64,000 nucleotides of DNA from Scytalidium lignicola (Eukaryota > Ascomycota > Leotiomycetes), in NCBI GenBank assembly GCA_002812745.2, contig NCSJ02000042.1:62001-126000 (forward strand). Reading direction: 5' to 3'. Under the pieces are notes generated by a model. It did not search any database, was not told the DNA's origin, and saw only the letters and a list, made by a program, of their open reading frames with translations. Position numbers and translations under genes: made by a program. Positions 11,408-23,135 of this stretch are shown here, piece by piece; the first letter of the stretch is position 1, and every line of letters starts with the position of its first letter.

Positions 11408-12994
11408 ATGAGTTTTAATACTGACCTCCACGACGTCGAGAAGGGGAGTAATTTTACTTTAGACGAAAATCGCAATGGGAGTAACAACTCAACTCTCCTT
11501 TCCTGTATCGATAATGTATATAACATAAAAAAGGGATCAAAGGAAGAAGAAGGGCAAGAACAACAGGATAGTTCTTACAATGGTTCGGGAGGAGAGAATC
11601 CTGCATTACAAACTTCCCTAGAACACAGAACCACAGCTGGTAGTATCCGCACCCTGCCAGCCTCCCGGATAACAACACGATCGTTCCTTGAGCCGCCTCC
11701 TCCTCCAAATGGCGGGGTAATGGCTTGGACACAAGTTGCGATGGGTTGGCTCGTCCTATTCACAACATGGGGCTATGTCAACTCATTTGGCAGCTTTCAG
11801 ACTCATTATACAACCACCCTCTCTCTATCACCATCAACGATCTCCTGGATCGGGTCCATCCAGGTGTGGTGCACTTTCTTTGTAGGTGCTTTTTCAGGCC
11901 GGCTGTTAGATGCAGGCCTGTTCATGCCTACATTCCTCGTTGGAGCAATCCTGCAAGTCCTGGGAATCTTCCTAATGAGTATATCGACGAAGTACTGGCA
12001 CCTAATCCTTACACAGGGCATACTCACTGGGCTTGGCGGCGGTATCTTCTTTTGTCCGTCGCTGGCACTTATTGCTACCTACTTTAGCAGCCGCCGTGCA
12101 ATTGCATTAGGTATTGCGACTACGGGCAACTCCGCCGGTGGCATGATCTACCCAATTGTGGTCCGGCAGCTTCTTCCTACGCTTGGATTTGCCTGGACAG
12201 CTAGAGTGTTGGGATTCATTAACCTGGCCTGTCTGACATTGGTGTTCGTGTTTATACGTCCGAGGTTGCCTCCACGAAAATCTGGTCCTATAATAGACTG
12301 GTCTGCATTCCGGGAACCAGTATATTTGTGTCTGGTAGGGGCCTTATTCTGTTGCATGTGGGCACTATACTACACCTTCTACTATGTAAGTAAACTAGCC
12401 CACACCTTTGCACACGATTAAGTGCACTATCATTCTCAGGGCTTAAATCAAATGCATGACCTTACTTACTACTACCAATTCCAGATAGCATCTTTCGGCG
12501 CAGAAATGCTAGGCCTCTCATATACCGACGCTTTGAACCTCGTTATCATCATCAACGGTGTAGGGATTCCTGCTCGGCTCATTCCTCCGTTATTCGCAGA
12601 TCGCATTGGACCACTGAATACCTTCCTGCCTATAGCCCTGTGTTTCGCAGTAGTCGCATTTACTTGGCTAGCCGTAGACTCTGTTGCCGGTTTTTACGTC
12701 TTCACTTGCATGTACGGTATGATTTCGGGGGCGTTCCAATGCCTAATACCGACAGCCGTCACAAGCATCACGAAGCGGCTGGATATGGTTGGCACGCGAC
12801 TTGGCATGGTTTTTAGTTTAGTTGGGTTTGCCGCCCTAATGGGTCCACCCATTGGAGGTGCGTTACAGAGCGCGGAGGGAGGCAGGTTTACGTCCGCGCA
12901 GGCTTGGGCGGCTACCCTGACGATGTTATGTTTTTTGTTACTTGTTGCTGCTAGAGTGTTGAAAGTTGGCTGGAAGTTGGGATCTAAGTGTTAA
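11408..12994 (+). CDS. MFS monocarboxylate-type transporter
   Basis: Two exons, 11408-12385 and 12485-12994, joined at GTAAGT and CCAG in frame, give 495 aa. A polar N-terminus of about 95 residues is followed by PPPPPNGGVMAWTQV, the conserved lead-in to helix 1 of fungal monocarboxylate-transporter-like (MCT/SLC16-type) proteins. Twelve hydrophobic segments can be counted. Typical phrases include GWLVLFTTWGYVNSFGSFQ, FSGRLLDAG, GLGGGIFFCPSLA and GNSAGGMIYP. An earlier TTG codon keeps the frame open upstream but the ATG at 11408 is the natural start. Such proteins are plasma-membrane carriers; substrates in fungi are mostly unassigned and include secondary-metabolite cluster exporters. It ends about 290 bp from the end of the convergent PAQR gene. 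Confidence 0.9.
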
Positions 12995-13286
12995 AGAGGA
13001 CAGTTTTGAAATGAAGAACATGTAAAGAGAATCAAGAAATATTAGAACAAGCTTTGTCTAAAAAATATATCAAGGATCATATTTAGAAAAGACAAGAGTA
13101 AAAGGATCTCTTGCCAAAAGTTGACGATTTCTGGTAAAGGTAAGAGTCCTTTCAGGCCATACCAAGGGTATGTGTAAACAAGTTGAGCTCAGAGCCGGAG
13201 CCCAAGGTGATCTGACTGAGTCTCGTAGCCACATGTGTTCTTGTAACAACATGTGGTCTCCGGCCTTCTCTTTGAATGACCCTAAC

Positions 13287-14228
13287 TCAACAAGCTGGGT
13301 ACATTTGCCGGTACTTGTACGCTGACACAAGGGCAACGACGTGAAATGCTCCACCCAGCACGGCGAAAGTGTGATGAAGCTGGTGTGAATGGCCCCATAT
13401 ATCAAAAGATCCGGGACTTAGCCTCTCGGGAATTCGGCCGACGAACAAACTTACTCCAAGCAGAAGAGATAGACCCTCGGCAATATACCACCATGCTCCA
13501 ATTTCACTATTCACACGATCCCACCCCAGCAACCCAGCGCTATGGAACAGCGGCAGCATGGCTGACAGTGCAAGCAATGTGAACACCCCTCCCCGAAGCG
13601 TCCGTAGCTTGCTCCCGCCACCGCCCGTGTCGAAAAGCGTGATAGCCGCAGCGACAGCGCAGCCGAAGTTGAGCCCCCAGTAGACTCGCTGGATGGCCGG
13701 TCGGCGGTAAAAGACATAGTAGGTCATGGACACGCCGCCTCCAAGAGCAAGGACACAAATGCCGAGGATATCCATCTTCCCCCAGAAGTGGTGGACGTTG
13801 TAGGAGTGACTTCGTAGAGTATGGAAGGTTGTGCTCAGGCCGAAGCAGACGGTTGTGGCAGTGAAGAAGGAGCCGAAGGCGAAGGTGTCGCCGATGGTTA
13901 GATGGAGGTTCGTGGAAGACAAGACATATCTGTAGAGAACGACACCGGTTGTTACAAAGGCGGTAGATCCGAGAAGATGAGTCCAGATATTTATCGTCTC
14001 CATGTGCAGACACCGCCACTGACGAAAGGAACGCCGGTATGAATATGTCGGCATTGGATGGCTCCCCACGATGTAATCATTATCGCGAAGCCATCCAGGA
14101 ATCTGATCTTTTGTTCCAATTAATGGCCAATAACTCTGATCGCCTCGCTTGTCGAGTATTGGTGAGCAACTACCTGTGGTCGAGACGGGGTTCACTGGAT
14201 CTGGTGAAAAAGTGGCTTCTTTGGCCAT
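13287..14228 (-). CDS. PAQR-family (adiponectin receptor / Izh-like) membrane protein
   Basis: A single exon of 313 aa on the minus strand. Seven hydrophobic helices follow a cytosolic N-terminus that contains HMETINIWTHLLGS, the characteristic family entry motif. The presumed zinc ligands are visible: a histidine in STTFHTLRSHS at the end of helix 2 and two in IWGHSHQLHH before helix 7. The family comprises hemolysin-III-related receptors and hydrolases. Yeast Izh proteins influence sterol and zinc homeostasis, and animal AdipoRs have ceramidase activity. No introns, and length is normal. Several overlapping open frames on both strands of this GC-richer gene are shadows. Confidence 0.92.
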   Translation of the reverse strand: MAKEATFSPDPVNPVSTTGSCSPILDKRGDQSYWPLIGTKDQIPGWLRDNDYIVGSHPMPTYSYRRSFRQWRCLHMETINIWTHLLGSTAFVTTGVVLYRYVLSSTNLHLTIGDTFAFGSFFTATTVCFGLSTTFHTLRSHSYNVHHFWGKMDILGICVLALGGGVSMTYYVFYRRPAIQRVYWGLNFGCAVAAAITLFDTGGGGSKLRTLRGGVFTLLALSAMLPLFHSAGLLGWDRVNSEIGAWWYIAEGLSLLLGVSLFVGRIPERLSPGSFDIWGHSHQLHHTFAVLGGAFHVVALVSAYKYRQMYPAC

Positions 14229-16930
14229 GTTTGCTGCCTTAATCTGAATCGTCTGAGATTCAAGGGATGGGCCGACGTTGTGGCCTAACGTAGGATTTGG
14301 TGCGTCTTATGGAACTTGCATGGATTGCTTCAGCTGCTGGAGTCAAATGAAGAGATAAATATGAGATGTGAGATGATGTTGATACTAAAATTAATTCATG
14401 GCCAGCTTTTAGGCCTCGCGGCACGGTGGCCAATGGTGACACCTCTAGTGAAGGCTGCTCCATCCAATCGAGACAGCACAATCTTCTGCCCTACTTAAGC
14501 GCTTCTAAATCGACTCACTCTCAGTCAAGTTGCAAGAAAATCAGCCAATATATGTCCCCCTGGCGCCGTGGAGATATCTGACACATGTGGCGATCCTGTC
14601 GTGATGGCCGGACGGGACGGCTCGTCATACGGGAGCTACCCCTTCCGCTTAAAAGCACGCTTGTTTATTACCTCACGACGAACATAGTATTGCAAAACAC
14701 CTCTTGAAACTTACTCAACACTTTTCTCACAACTGTGTAATAATACCACGTATCAATGTACTATGAGCAGGCAGACAACCTCGCTGAGTAGCTGCATGTT
14801 CGGCCACACTTGTATAGCCATGTAGATATGAAGGGCGGTATTGTCAAAACCACTGGTAAACGGTGTTATTTGTGGTAGGAGATGACCGTTATATAGACAG
14901 GTTGCCAGTGAAGGTAAGATGATAGACCTTTTTCTATTCTGCATTGCTGTTCTTTCTGTCATCTTCATGAGAACTACCATTTCTTTAAAAATTAACATCC
15001 AATTATTTCTCACCCCATTGGATCCCACGGAGTTGAGCTTCATACCTTCAATTAGTCGGTGTCATGTGAAGCATAAGCTCATGTTGACGCGCTACTGTAC
15101 TAGCCTTGGACACACTGTGAGACAACCGATTTGCCACATCGCCGTATTATTGCGGGGTTAGGTTATTAAACTTTAAATTGTGGGCTACCCGTGTTGGGTT
15201 GCCCTGGCTTGGGAAGGTTTAAAAGACAACATTTATAATTCGTCAACGAGATGCTCATGAAGTTAAACTGCATTGTTAATAATCGATTGTTAGTCGTAGT
15301 TGTTAAAAGTACATATCTGTTAAAAGTTTGTTTTGTTAAGGGGAAAGAGGTGCTTTCTTGTGTGCTATAAAATGTAAAGGCCTTGTTCTAAGGATCAGAA
15401 AGATAACCTGCGCCTAACTATAGTAGAGCATAAGTGATAGAATAATCGCTGGTGACATTTGTAATCACGGCGTCTCGAACATGGGAGTAGGAGCTACACA
15501 TACTGAGTGTTAGCGTGACCAGCTATGTGCAGTTGCCCGTTAAGTAGGATCCACTAGGCAGACTGAAGTTGCTTTGAAACACGCTGTTGATGACGACGTC
15601 TTCAAGCTCTATTAAAGTACTAGTTTCTTTGAAGGCGTGAGTGGAGGTATATGGAATTACGAAGATTCATTATCTCACCTGATCCTACCTCGATGGATTG
15701 ATTGAGGTATGTCAAGGCCCTCGGCAACCCGGTCCCTGAAGAAGTAGAGTTGTTGACACGAATACTGTTGATTTCTGTACCCAGAACTTGTTGTGCAAAA
15801 ATGTTGAAAGCCAACGACAGTACCCAACGACAGTACGACAATCATGGCCTCCAAAGATACAATGTTGCTTACAGTGAGAATTAGCTACCAACTTCCACTA
15901 TCACAATATACGAATTTCCCCTATCCGCACTTGGTTCTCACCAACAGCTGACGGCTCGACAATGAATACTGGGAGGCATATCCAGAGGTATGGAGATCCT
16001 TTAGCGGCTTTCAAGATTGCTGTCGAGCACCTTTCTCCCGTCTCGGCGACGGACGAAAACCAGTTCCAAAGACTCTGATTAAGCAGATCTGTCACCTGGA
16101 ATTCACCACAGCCTGAAAAGAGTAAATTTAGTGACTCGCGAGAGATTGGTGGCTGTGGACCTGTCAACCAGAATATTAGCCTCATGTCTGATCTCCCTGA
16201 CCTAAAATCTCAATTTTGATCCTACTTTGCGGATAGAGGAATCTGAATTGATAGACNTTTTTATGGAAGGGCTCTTGGACGTTTGCCAGCGGACTTCCGA
16301 TAACTTGGGAAGGATAGTAAGGAAGAAATGTATCGGCTTGGTGCAGGGTAGGTAGCACTGACTAGAAGACCGGTGTATGGGATATTTTGGCTCAGCCCTT
16401 TCTCGAATATCTTTCTGAAGCTTTTCCAAGCCAGTTCTACTTTTTGCCTTTTATCCGTGACAAGAGTTCAGAGTCTCATAGATATTGTTTAATTAAGACA
16501 CCTTCTTGTTAGTTAAAGTATTATAGACTTAGTTTCCTTAGATTGTTGTCCGTGTTTTAATGCAATTCATATAGAAAATGACCGAGATATACCATGAAGC
16601 CGATTCCGTGCTGATCCAGGATGGACCTTGCGAGGTCAAAAACGATCGTTAATAGGTATTTTACATAAAACTAACTCTGCAATGGGTTGGTATGCCGTGT
16701 ATACAGCGCTGTGCTACAGTTATATGTAAGCCTAGTAGGTACCACTAAGCTGATCCTGCAGTGATTGTAAAGCATTATACAGAGCAAAAGTAGGGATCCG
16801 GCGTGCTAATCTGTTATTCTGCACCCTACACACCTAGAAGACCTACCAATTTTCTCACCATTATTACACAAGGAAAACAGATGCTGGGTCTTGCAAAGAG
16901 AGTCTACGGTGTCCACACGTCGTTACTGCA
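14229..16930. other. Long intergenic stretch, no intact gene
   Basis: About 2.7 kb. No intact gene recognised. A minus-strand frame at 15841-15620 begins with a leader-like hydrophobic stretch but ends without a recognised domain. At 16185-15901 another minus frame overlaps a segment duplicated near 36.5 kb (listed separately). A single N lies at 16257 beside a T run. Confidence 0.5.
15935..16100 (-). repeat. Dispersed duplicated segment, copy 1
   Basis: The stretch from TTCTCACCAACAGCTGA to about AAGACTCTGATTAAGCAGATC is clearly similar to 36484-36643, including the shared words GATTGCTGT, GAGCACCTT and CCAGTTCCAAAGACTCTGA. In this copy the minus strand is open (LLNQSLWNWFSSVAETGER). The other copy is AT-enriched and closed, as expected after RIP-type C-to-T mutation. 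The parent gene is not identified. Confidence 0.6.
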
Positions 16931-16965
16931 CGTAAATCGAAGTTCGGGGAGATTTCATACGAGCT

Positions 16966-16978
16966 CGGATGCGATCCG
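16966..16978. promoter_or_regulatory. Candidate Zn2Cys6 operator CGGATGCGATCCG (copy 1)
   Basis: CGG and CCG half-sites in inverted orientation are separated by 7 bases. Zn2Cys6 dimers such as those of the Gal4/Put3/Leu3 class recognise inverted CGG triplets with a fixed spacer. It lies about 300 bp upstream of the A-T-R start codon. Binding is inferred, not shown. Confidence 0.55.
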
Positions 16979-17078
16979 CGTTTTGCGGGAACGAAACCTC
17001 CCGAACTCGTTACCTGGAGGGATATCCATTATTAGTCTTGCAACGTAAATCGAAGTGCGGGGATAGTTCATGCGAGCT

Positions 17079-17091
17079 CGGATGCGATCCG
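17079..17091. promoter_or_regulatory. Candidate Zn2Cys6 operator CGGATGCGATCCG (copy 2)
   Basis: Identical to the first copy and placed 113 bp downstream, 43 bp before the TATA-like box and about 190 bp before the A-T-R start codon. A near-identical CGGATGCATTCCG lies in the divergent MFS/regulator promoter at 26322. Confidence 0.58.
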
Positions 17092-17279
17092 CGTTTTGCG
17101 GGGACAAAAACCCCCAAACTCGTTACATGGAGGTATAAAAGTCTCACTAAGCCAACCCATAGAAACGATGCATATTCTTATAATCAATTTGATGTCCTTG
17201 TCAATATAGTGTATCGGATGTGTGAAGTTGAAGATACCTCATCTACATTCCTCTCTTATGATTCAAGTATATACCAAAC

Positions 17280-20200
17280 ATGACCCAACAAAACGGAGGC
17301 CATCTTCCTCGACCAGCACACAATGGATTACACAATGGAATCCAAAACGGAACAAGAATGCCACCGGACTCCTGCCGGACTATTGATGAGCTTTTACGAA
17401 CCCAGGCGTCTTATGCCTCTAGTCAACCGGTGGTGTTCTATCCCCCATCTAATGTCAACTACGTCGGTTACAGCACACTCCAGCTCGACACTTATGCCTT
17501 TCGAGCCGCCAAGCTATACATACCGGATATTCCTGCAAGAAAGTCATCGAGTGAAGAGCCTATAGTAGTCGGCTTGCTAGGCGTCTCTAACTTCGACTAT
17601 ATTATCACGTTACTGGCTCTCACCAAGTTGGGTCACACAGTCCTGTTACTCTCACCACGGTTGACTAAACCAGTATATCAAAAACTCTTGAAGGATACAA
17701 ACGCAAAGCACGTTATCTTCCAACCAACTTTCCGAGAGAAGATATGTGATGCCCCAGGAGTAGTCAGCATACCTATTATCAACCAAGTAGCATATGACCA
17801 GCCGATTTCCCAATATCAAGACACAAATCTTACTCCAGCCTTTGATATGAGCGTAGAGAGTAAAAACACGGCATGGATTTTCCATTCTAGCGGCTCAACT
17901 GGGCTTCCTAAACCTGTCCGCCTGACACAACGGGGAGCCCTGGCAAATTATCAAAGAAATATTAAGAAGCTGAGCTTGCGATGTTTTTCAACTTTGCCTC
18001 TCTTTCATACGCATGGTGTTGGCAGCCTGTTTCGTGCTATCCTAACCGACCACCCGGTATATTTTTACAACGCGTCCCTGCCTTTAACCAAAGACCACTT
18101 AATCCAAATTCTAGAAAGCCATGACTTTGAGCTCTTCTCGGCAGTCCCATACGCACTCAAGATTCTTTCGGAATCCACTAAAGGAGTCGAGCTACTGATG
18201 CAGTTGGAGCTGGTCACTTTTGGAGGATCGCCTTGTCCAGATGCGCTAGGAGACATGTTAGTTGATAAAGGCGTAAACCTAGTCAGCAGATACGGGATGT
18301 ACGTATGAACTGAAGATGATTTGGTGAACTAGTATAGTAGAAACTGGCTTGCTGACAACTACTATACAGGAGTGAGACTGGCCCTCTAATGATGTCTACT
18401 AGACCTAAAGGCGATAAGCACTGGAATTACTTACGTCCGACTACAGAATCAGAACCATATCTTTCATTCGAACCTAGGGGAGGAGAGCTTTACGAGCTAG
18501 TCATTTTAGATGGCTTACCTTCTAAGGCCATGTCAAATCGAGATGACGGCTCTTATGCTACCAAAGACCTTTTCATGAAACATCCTACACTTAATGCTTG
18601 GAAATACTGCGGTCGAAATGATGACGTAATTGTTCTAGAGAATGGAGAGAAGGTTAATCCTATTGACGTTGAAGGAGTAGTAACACAGAATGAATTGGTA
18701 GCTACTGCAGTGGTTTTTGGTACAGGAAGACCTTACCCTGGCATGCTGATAATTCCTGCATCTGATCTGCCCCAAAAAGTCCTTATCGACCAGCTTTGGC
18801 CTGAGATTGAGGCCGCCCAGGTGATGACCCCGGAATATGCAAAAATTAGCAAAGAGATGGTGGTCATACTACCACAAGGAACTCTTTATCCCAAAACCGA
18901 TAAAGACACTGTTATTCGGAAGGCATTCTACAATCAGTTCAGTGAAGAAATTGCCCAATTCTATAGTACTTCCTACTTAGAAGAAGGTGTTTCTCTAACT
19001 GCCACTGAGATGCGTGATTTGATTCTGTCAGAAGCATCAAAAATTCTTAGTCCAGTACAGATAACAGAAGATTCAGATTTCTTTGAGTTAGGAATGGACT
19101 CACTTCAAGCTAGCAGGTTAAGAAGTTTCCTTGCAAGAAAGATCAATTTCAATGGACGGAGTTTGGATTTTAATATTGTCTTCGATCAACCAACTGTCCG
19201 ATCATTAACAGAATATCTATACTCAATTCATCGTGGTCTCGAGGTTGAATTACAGCCTGACAATAATCAGATCAGCAGCCTGATTGCAAAATATAGCCGT
19301 TTTAAGCAACACGTTCCACGGGTAAGAACATGTGAGGGTCAGCATGTTGTAAGTAATACCTACTCTAGTGAGATTCCTTTGCTAATATTCTATCTTCTAG
19401 GTCCTTACTGGTGCCACAGGGTCATTGGGTGCACACCTGCTAGCTACATTAGTTCAATCTAATGACGTAAAAAGGGTGTACTGCTTTGTCCGAGCAATTT
19501 CCCAGGTAGAAGCAAGAAACAGAGTAATGCGATCATTACATTCACGGAAGCTTTATCTAGGTCTCCCATTTGTTGCACGGCAGAAGGTTGTCTGTCTGCC
19601 ATCTGACCTTTCTCTCCCATCGCTTGGGCTTCAGAAGGAAGTATTCGAGAAGATTGCTAGCGAGATAACAATTTTATACCATTGTGCTTGGGTGGTTAAT
19701 TTTAATCTGCGCTTGAGTAGTTTTGAGCGGGATTGCATTGCTGGGTTGAAAAATCTAATTGATTTGTGTCTTGAAGCTTATGGAGACAGTCCTGCAACGT
19801 TTAGCNTTTTTTTCGTCTGTGGGAACGGTACTTCGGACACAAGACGAGAAGACTATACCGGAAGCTTTACCTACGCATTTTTCAAATGCACAACCTACTG
19901 GTTATGGTCAATCGAAGTTAGTGACAGAACATATATGCATGAATGCTGTTGCTCAAGTTGGCATTCCCGTTTATGTCCTTCGAATTGGTCAGATTATTGG
20001 TGATACTAGCCATGGTATCTGGAATAGCTCTGAAGCAATTCCACTTATGATGCAAACAGCTACGACGATAAACGCGTTGCCTAGCATTGATGAAGATCTC
20101 CGATGGATGGCTGTCGACATAGTTGCTCAGGCTGCGATTGAAATATCTAATTCTGGTGTAGCAGCGGGGGTCTTTAACATTGTCAATCCGCATACTATTC

Positions 20201-20970
20201 ACTGGAATCAAATCCTTCTTTATTTACAGCAAGCAGGCCTTAAATTTGATGTGTGCGATCCATTGACTTGGTTGAAGCTCTTACAGGCTTCTAATGATCC
20301 AGTGGCAAACCCTCCGTTAAAGCTTCTAAACCACTTTAAACGCCGGTTTGATACTTTCACAACAGCCAATCGTGCTGTCGAATTTGAAACACAGAAATCT
20401 CAACGCTGGTCCAAAACTCTCTCTAAAGTGCAAGCGCCTGACCAAGCTTTGATAACAAAGATGATTCGACAGTTTACCATGACAAGTTGGAATCTTCCAC
20501 TACAACCACCACAACCACAACTACGTTCAGTCATCGCCTTCAGTGGCTCTGCATCAATTCTAATCGGCAGCTCTGAATTAGTGACCATTGATGTTGTTGC
20601 TTCTCTAGTGTCTACGCGACTTGGTATTCCTGTCTCTGATTCTCTAGCTGTTGGCTTTGATAAAAATGTTAACGGAGTTGTGCCATTGGATGTGAATGGA
20701 AATACAAAAGAACTCACGAATTTGAATGGCTCTATTCCTAGTCCTCCTTCTACTGGAAGCCCTGCTCTCACGATTGTGGGCAGAGAGGCCATTCGAAATA
20801 TCCCATCTTGCCGAATAAGGTTCTTGGTTATTACAGCTGGTGACGAGATTGAGAAGTCAGGAATATCAGCAACGGAAGACGGAAGTATTGACATTGTTTA
20901 TCTTGACACAACCGCAAATACTAGAAGTCTAGTTGAAGAAGCCGTGTTTTGGGCTCGCGACTTTCTATGA
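17280..20970 (+). CDS. NRPS-like A-T-R carboxylic acid reductase with C-terminal extension
   Basis: Three exons: 17280-18298, 18370-19321 and 19401-20970, about 1180 aa. The adenylation domain (to about residue 540) shows the A3 core FHSSGSTGLPKPV near 200, YGMSETGPLM across the first splice, and the A8 region WKYCGRNDD with VLENGEKVNP near 420. A carrier domain has FELGMDSLQ near 578, the serine being the phosphopantetheine site. A thioester reductase starts near 658 with the NADPH motif TGATGSLGAHL and has the YGQSK catalytic motif near 824. There is no condensation domain. Such enzymes activate a carboxylic acid, load it as thioester and release it as aldehyde or alcohol. About 160 extra residues follow the reductase (from about 1017) and were not recognised. 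The frame shifts by one at 19806 where an N precedes a T run, probably an assembly artefact; it would otherwise break the reductase. Confidence 0.9.
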
Positions 20971-21604
20971 TAATAGATCAGCATGTAAAATTGATCACCG
21001 TAAATCTATAGTACAGTACATCAGTGAGAATATATTGCTTCTCGACTTCTGTTCTGGCTACCCATAGATACTTTTAGCAATGTGACGTACGTCTCCCCAT
21101 AGATCATGTGAAAATATTGCGGAATTACGATAATATTACGGAAATAAATACAAAAAAATCAATCTGATCTCGGCTTAACACCACTACTGTTTCGATAAAC
21201 AATTTACCTCTCGATACACTCTTCCATCATTCGCTAAAGCCTACGACTGACCAGTCACACTCGCAACGGTTGGCCGTCGTGAAGCGAGTGCCACTGCGGT
21301 CAACGTACTGAGGCCTCCCATAGAGATAGCTTCACAAGTAATGATTTGTCTCCACTAATTATGGGAGCAATACGTGGCACTCCACAATAATGCCCAAGCT
21401 CTGCTGTGTCACTGCGTGAGGCTTCCTGGGTTGATGTGCTTCTAGACGGGCGCTTTGGGGCGTCCACCCATCTGATTGAAAAGCATGTCTAAATGCTTTC
21501 CCGGCTTGATTACAAGATTTCACGAAATATGAACTCCTAAATAAGGATTCACGATCAGAGTTCCTAAGCGAGGTAACATATTCAGACAGAAAGCAGTTTT
21601 TACA
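20971..21604. other. Intergenic, no gene seen
   Basis: This is the upstream region of the GTPase gene. It contains a spaced CGGTTGGCCG palindrome near 21266 but not the 7-base spaced triplet of the metabolite genes. No coding potential recognised. Confidence 0.5.
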
Positions 21605-22885
21605 ATGGATGTAGATTGTAATAACCTTTTAAGGGATGACATCCCTGTGGAATTTCTTGAGGAACATATTCTTCTGAGAGAGCTTGATGGCTTTGAAATG
21701 CATGATGAAAAGCTATGGGAAAATGCCGAGCCTATTTTCAGCGACCCCTCTCCCCGGAGTAGTTGCAGTTCCACCGAGGTCAAGAACATCGTCATCGCAG
21801 TAGTGGGTGTCACGGGTAGTGGGAAAAGCACTTTTATAAGGACGGTTTCTGGCAGGAACGATGTTATTGTCGGAAATAATCTTACATCTGGTATGTAGAA
21901 AGCTTAATATTGCTGTAGAGATATCTCTTAAATTGACAAGACTACAGAAACTAGTGAAGTTCGTGCTTATGAATTTTCTCATAAAAATATGAACTATACC
22001 CTAATTGATACTCCCGGCTTTGATGATACCAGTTTCAACGACGGCGAAATTACAGAACTAATTCTAAACTGGCTAAGGACATCTTTCTTGGAAGAAACTC
22101 GTTTAAATGGCGTCATTTATCTTCACCGAATCTGTGATCCTCGTATGGGTGGGACAGCATTACGAAATAACCGTATGTTCCGTAAACTTTGCGGTGAACA
22201 GGCATTCAAGAATGTTATCCTAGCTACTACTTTCTGGGAGAATATCACCATGGATACTGGAGAGAGTCGAGAGAAAGAGCTTCGTGAAATGCATGACTTT
22301 TGGGGTGGGATGCTACAGAAGGGCGCGAAGATGGTCAGGCTACAAAGGGATAAACAATCGGGGCTAGAACTTATAGAACAAATTTCAACCAATGACAAAG
22401 TCACACTTCGGGTCCAGGAAGAGATGATAAATCAATGCAAAGACCCAAGTGATACGGAGGCCTTGATAGGAGGAAGACAAGAGCTAGAAAAAATGCGGAG
22501 ACAGCAGGCAGCAGAGATGGAAGCAGAGTTAAGACGAATGGAAATGGAACAAGAGCGAGCTCGCAAAGAACAGGAGGAAAAATTGAAGCAAGAGCTGGAG
22601 AATCTAAGAAGACAAAGGGAAGCAGAGAGAATGTCAGTGGAACTGAGACGAGCAGAGGCGGAACGAGAAGTACAGATAGCATATGGGATGCAGCTCGAAG
22701 AAATTCGAAGGGAGAGAGAAATACAAGAAGTAAAAATGAGGCGGGAACGGGAGGAATTGGAAAGAATAGTCAGGGAAGAGCAAAAGAGACAGAGACTAAG
22801 GGAGGAGGCCGCTGCTGCAGAGAGGAAAAGAGAATGGAGAGAATTCACGGCGCAGAGAAAGAATGATGATTGCATTATCCTGTGA
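21605..22885 (+). CDS. AIG1-like GTPase with coiled-coil tail and CaaX box
   Basis: Two exons, 21605-21890 and 21948-22885 (GTATGT donor, CTACAG acceptor), give 407 aa. An N-terminal segment of about 60 residues precedes a P-loop GVTGSGKST (68-76). After the splice comes the G3 motif in YTLIDTPGFDDT (about 120), then GVIYLHRICDPRMGGTALRN and the ILATTFWEN strand. This order resembles AIG1/IAN-type (TRAFAC) GTPases. From about residue 235 the protein is a highly charged E/R/K/Q heptad-like stretch of about 160 residues, predicted coiled coil. It ends DDCIIL, a CaaX motif whose terminal Leu favours geranylgeranylation, so the protein is probably membrane-anchored at its C-terminus. The layout (GTPase, helical tail, prenyl box) parallels animal guanylate-binding proteins, but homology to them is not claimed. 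A related broken copy follows directly downstream. Confidence 0.85.
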
Positions 22886-23135
22886 ATTGTTCAGAAAAGC
22901 TATTTAAACAGTTGAATATTGAAATTATGATAAAATTGTTGATGTTGAGCACTCTCAATCACTAGAATGTCAGTAGGATAGCCCTCTTTACATAAGTTTG
23001 CATATATCTACTAAAGTCCAGAGTTAGCTCCTGCTGGAAATAAATAAAATATATATCTAACAATGAGAGTAATATTGCAAATTATTTCGCAATATTAAAG
23101 GACAAGATTGATATACCTTTAAATTTGTGTTTCCA

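Larger units (their letters stand above)
16931..17140 (+). promoter_or_regulatory. 113-bp tandem duplication in the A-T-R gene promoter, with TATA box
   Basis: Two units starting at 16931 and 17044 (period 113 bp) share CGTAAATCGAAGT, then GAGCTCGGATGCGATCCGCG, then CTCGTTAC. Each contains one CGGATGCGATCCG inverted triplet. The second unit ends in TATAAAA at 17134-17140, about 140 bp before the ATG of the A-T-R gene. Position and content point to a duplicated promoter segment for that gene. Confidence 0.75.

Noticed and set aside
13540..14019. 159-codon minus-strand frame inside the PAQR gene
   Set aside because: Out of frame with a clear 313-aa PAQR protein on the same strand; no domain.
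22401..22875. Long minus-strand open frames opposite the first GTPase tail
   Set aside because: They are rich in Ser, Leu and Phe because they are antisense to a Glu/Arg/Lys-rich coiled coil; the plus strand has domain similarity and splicing.
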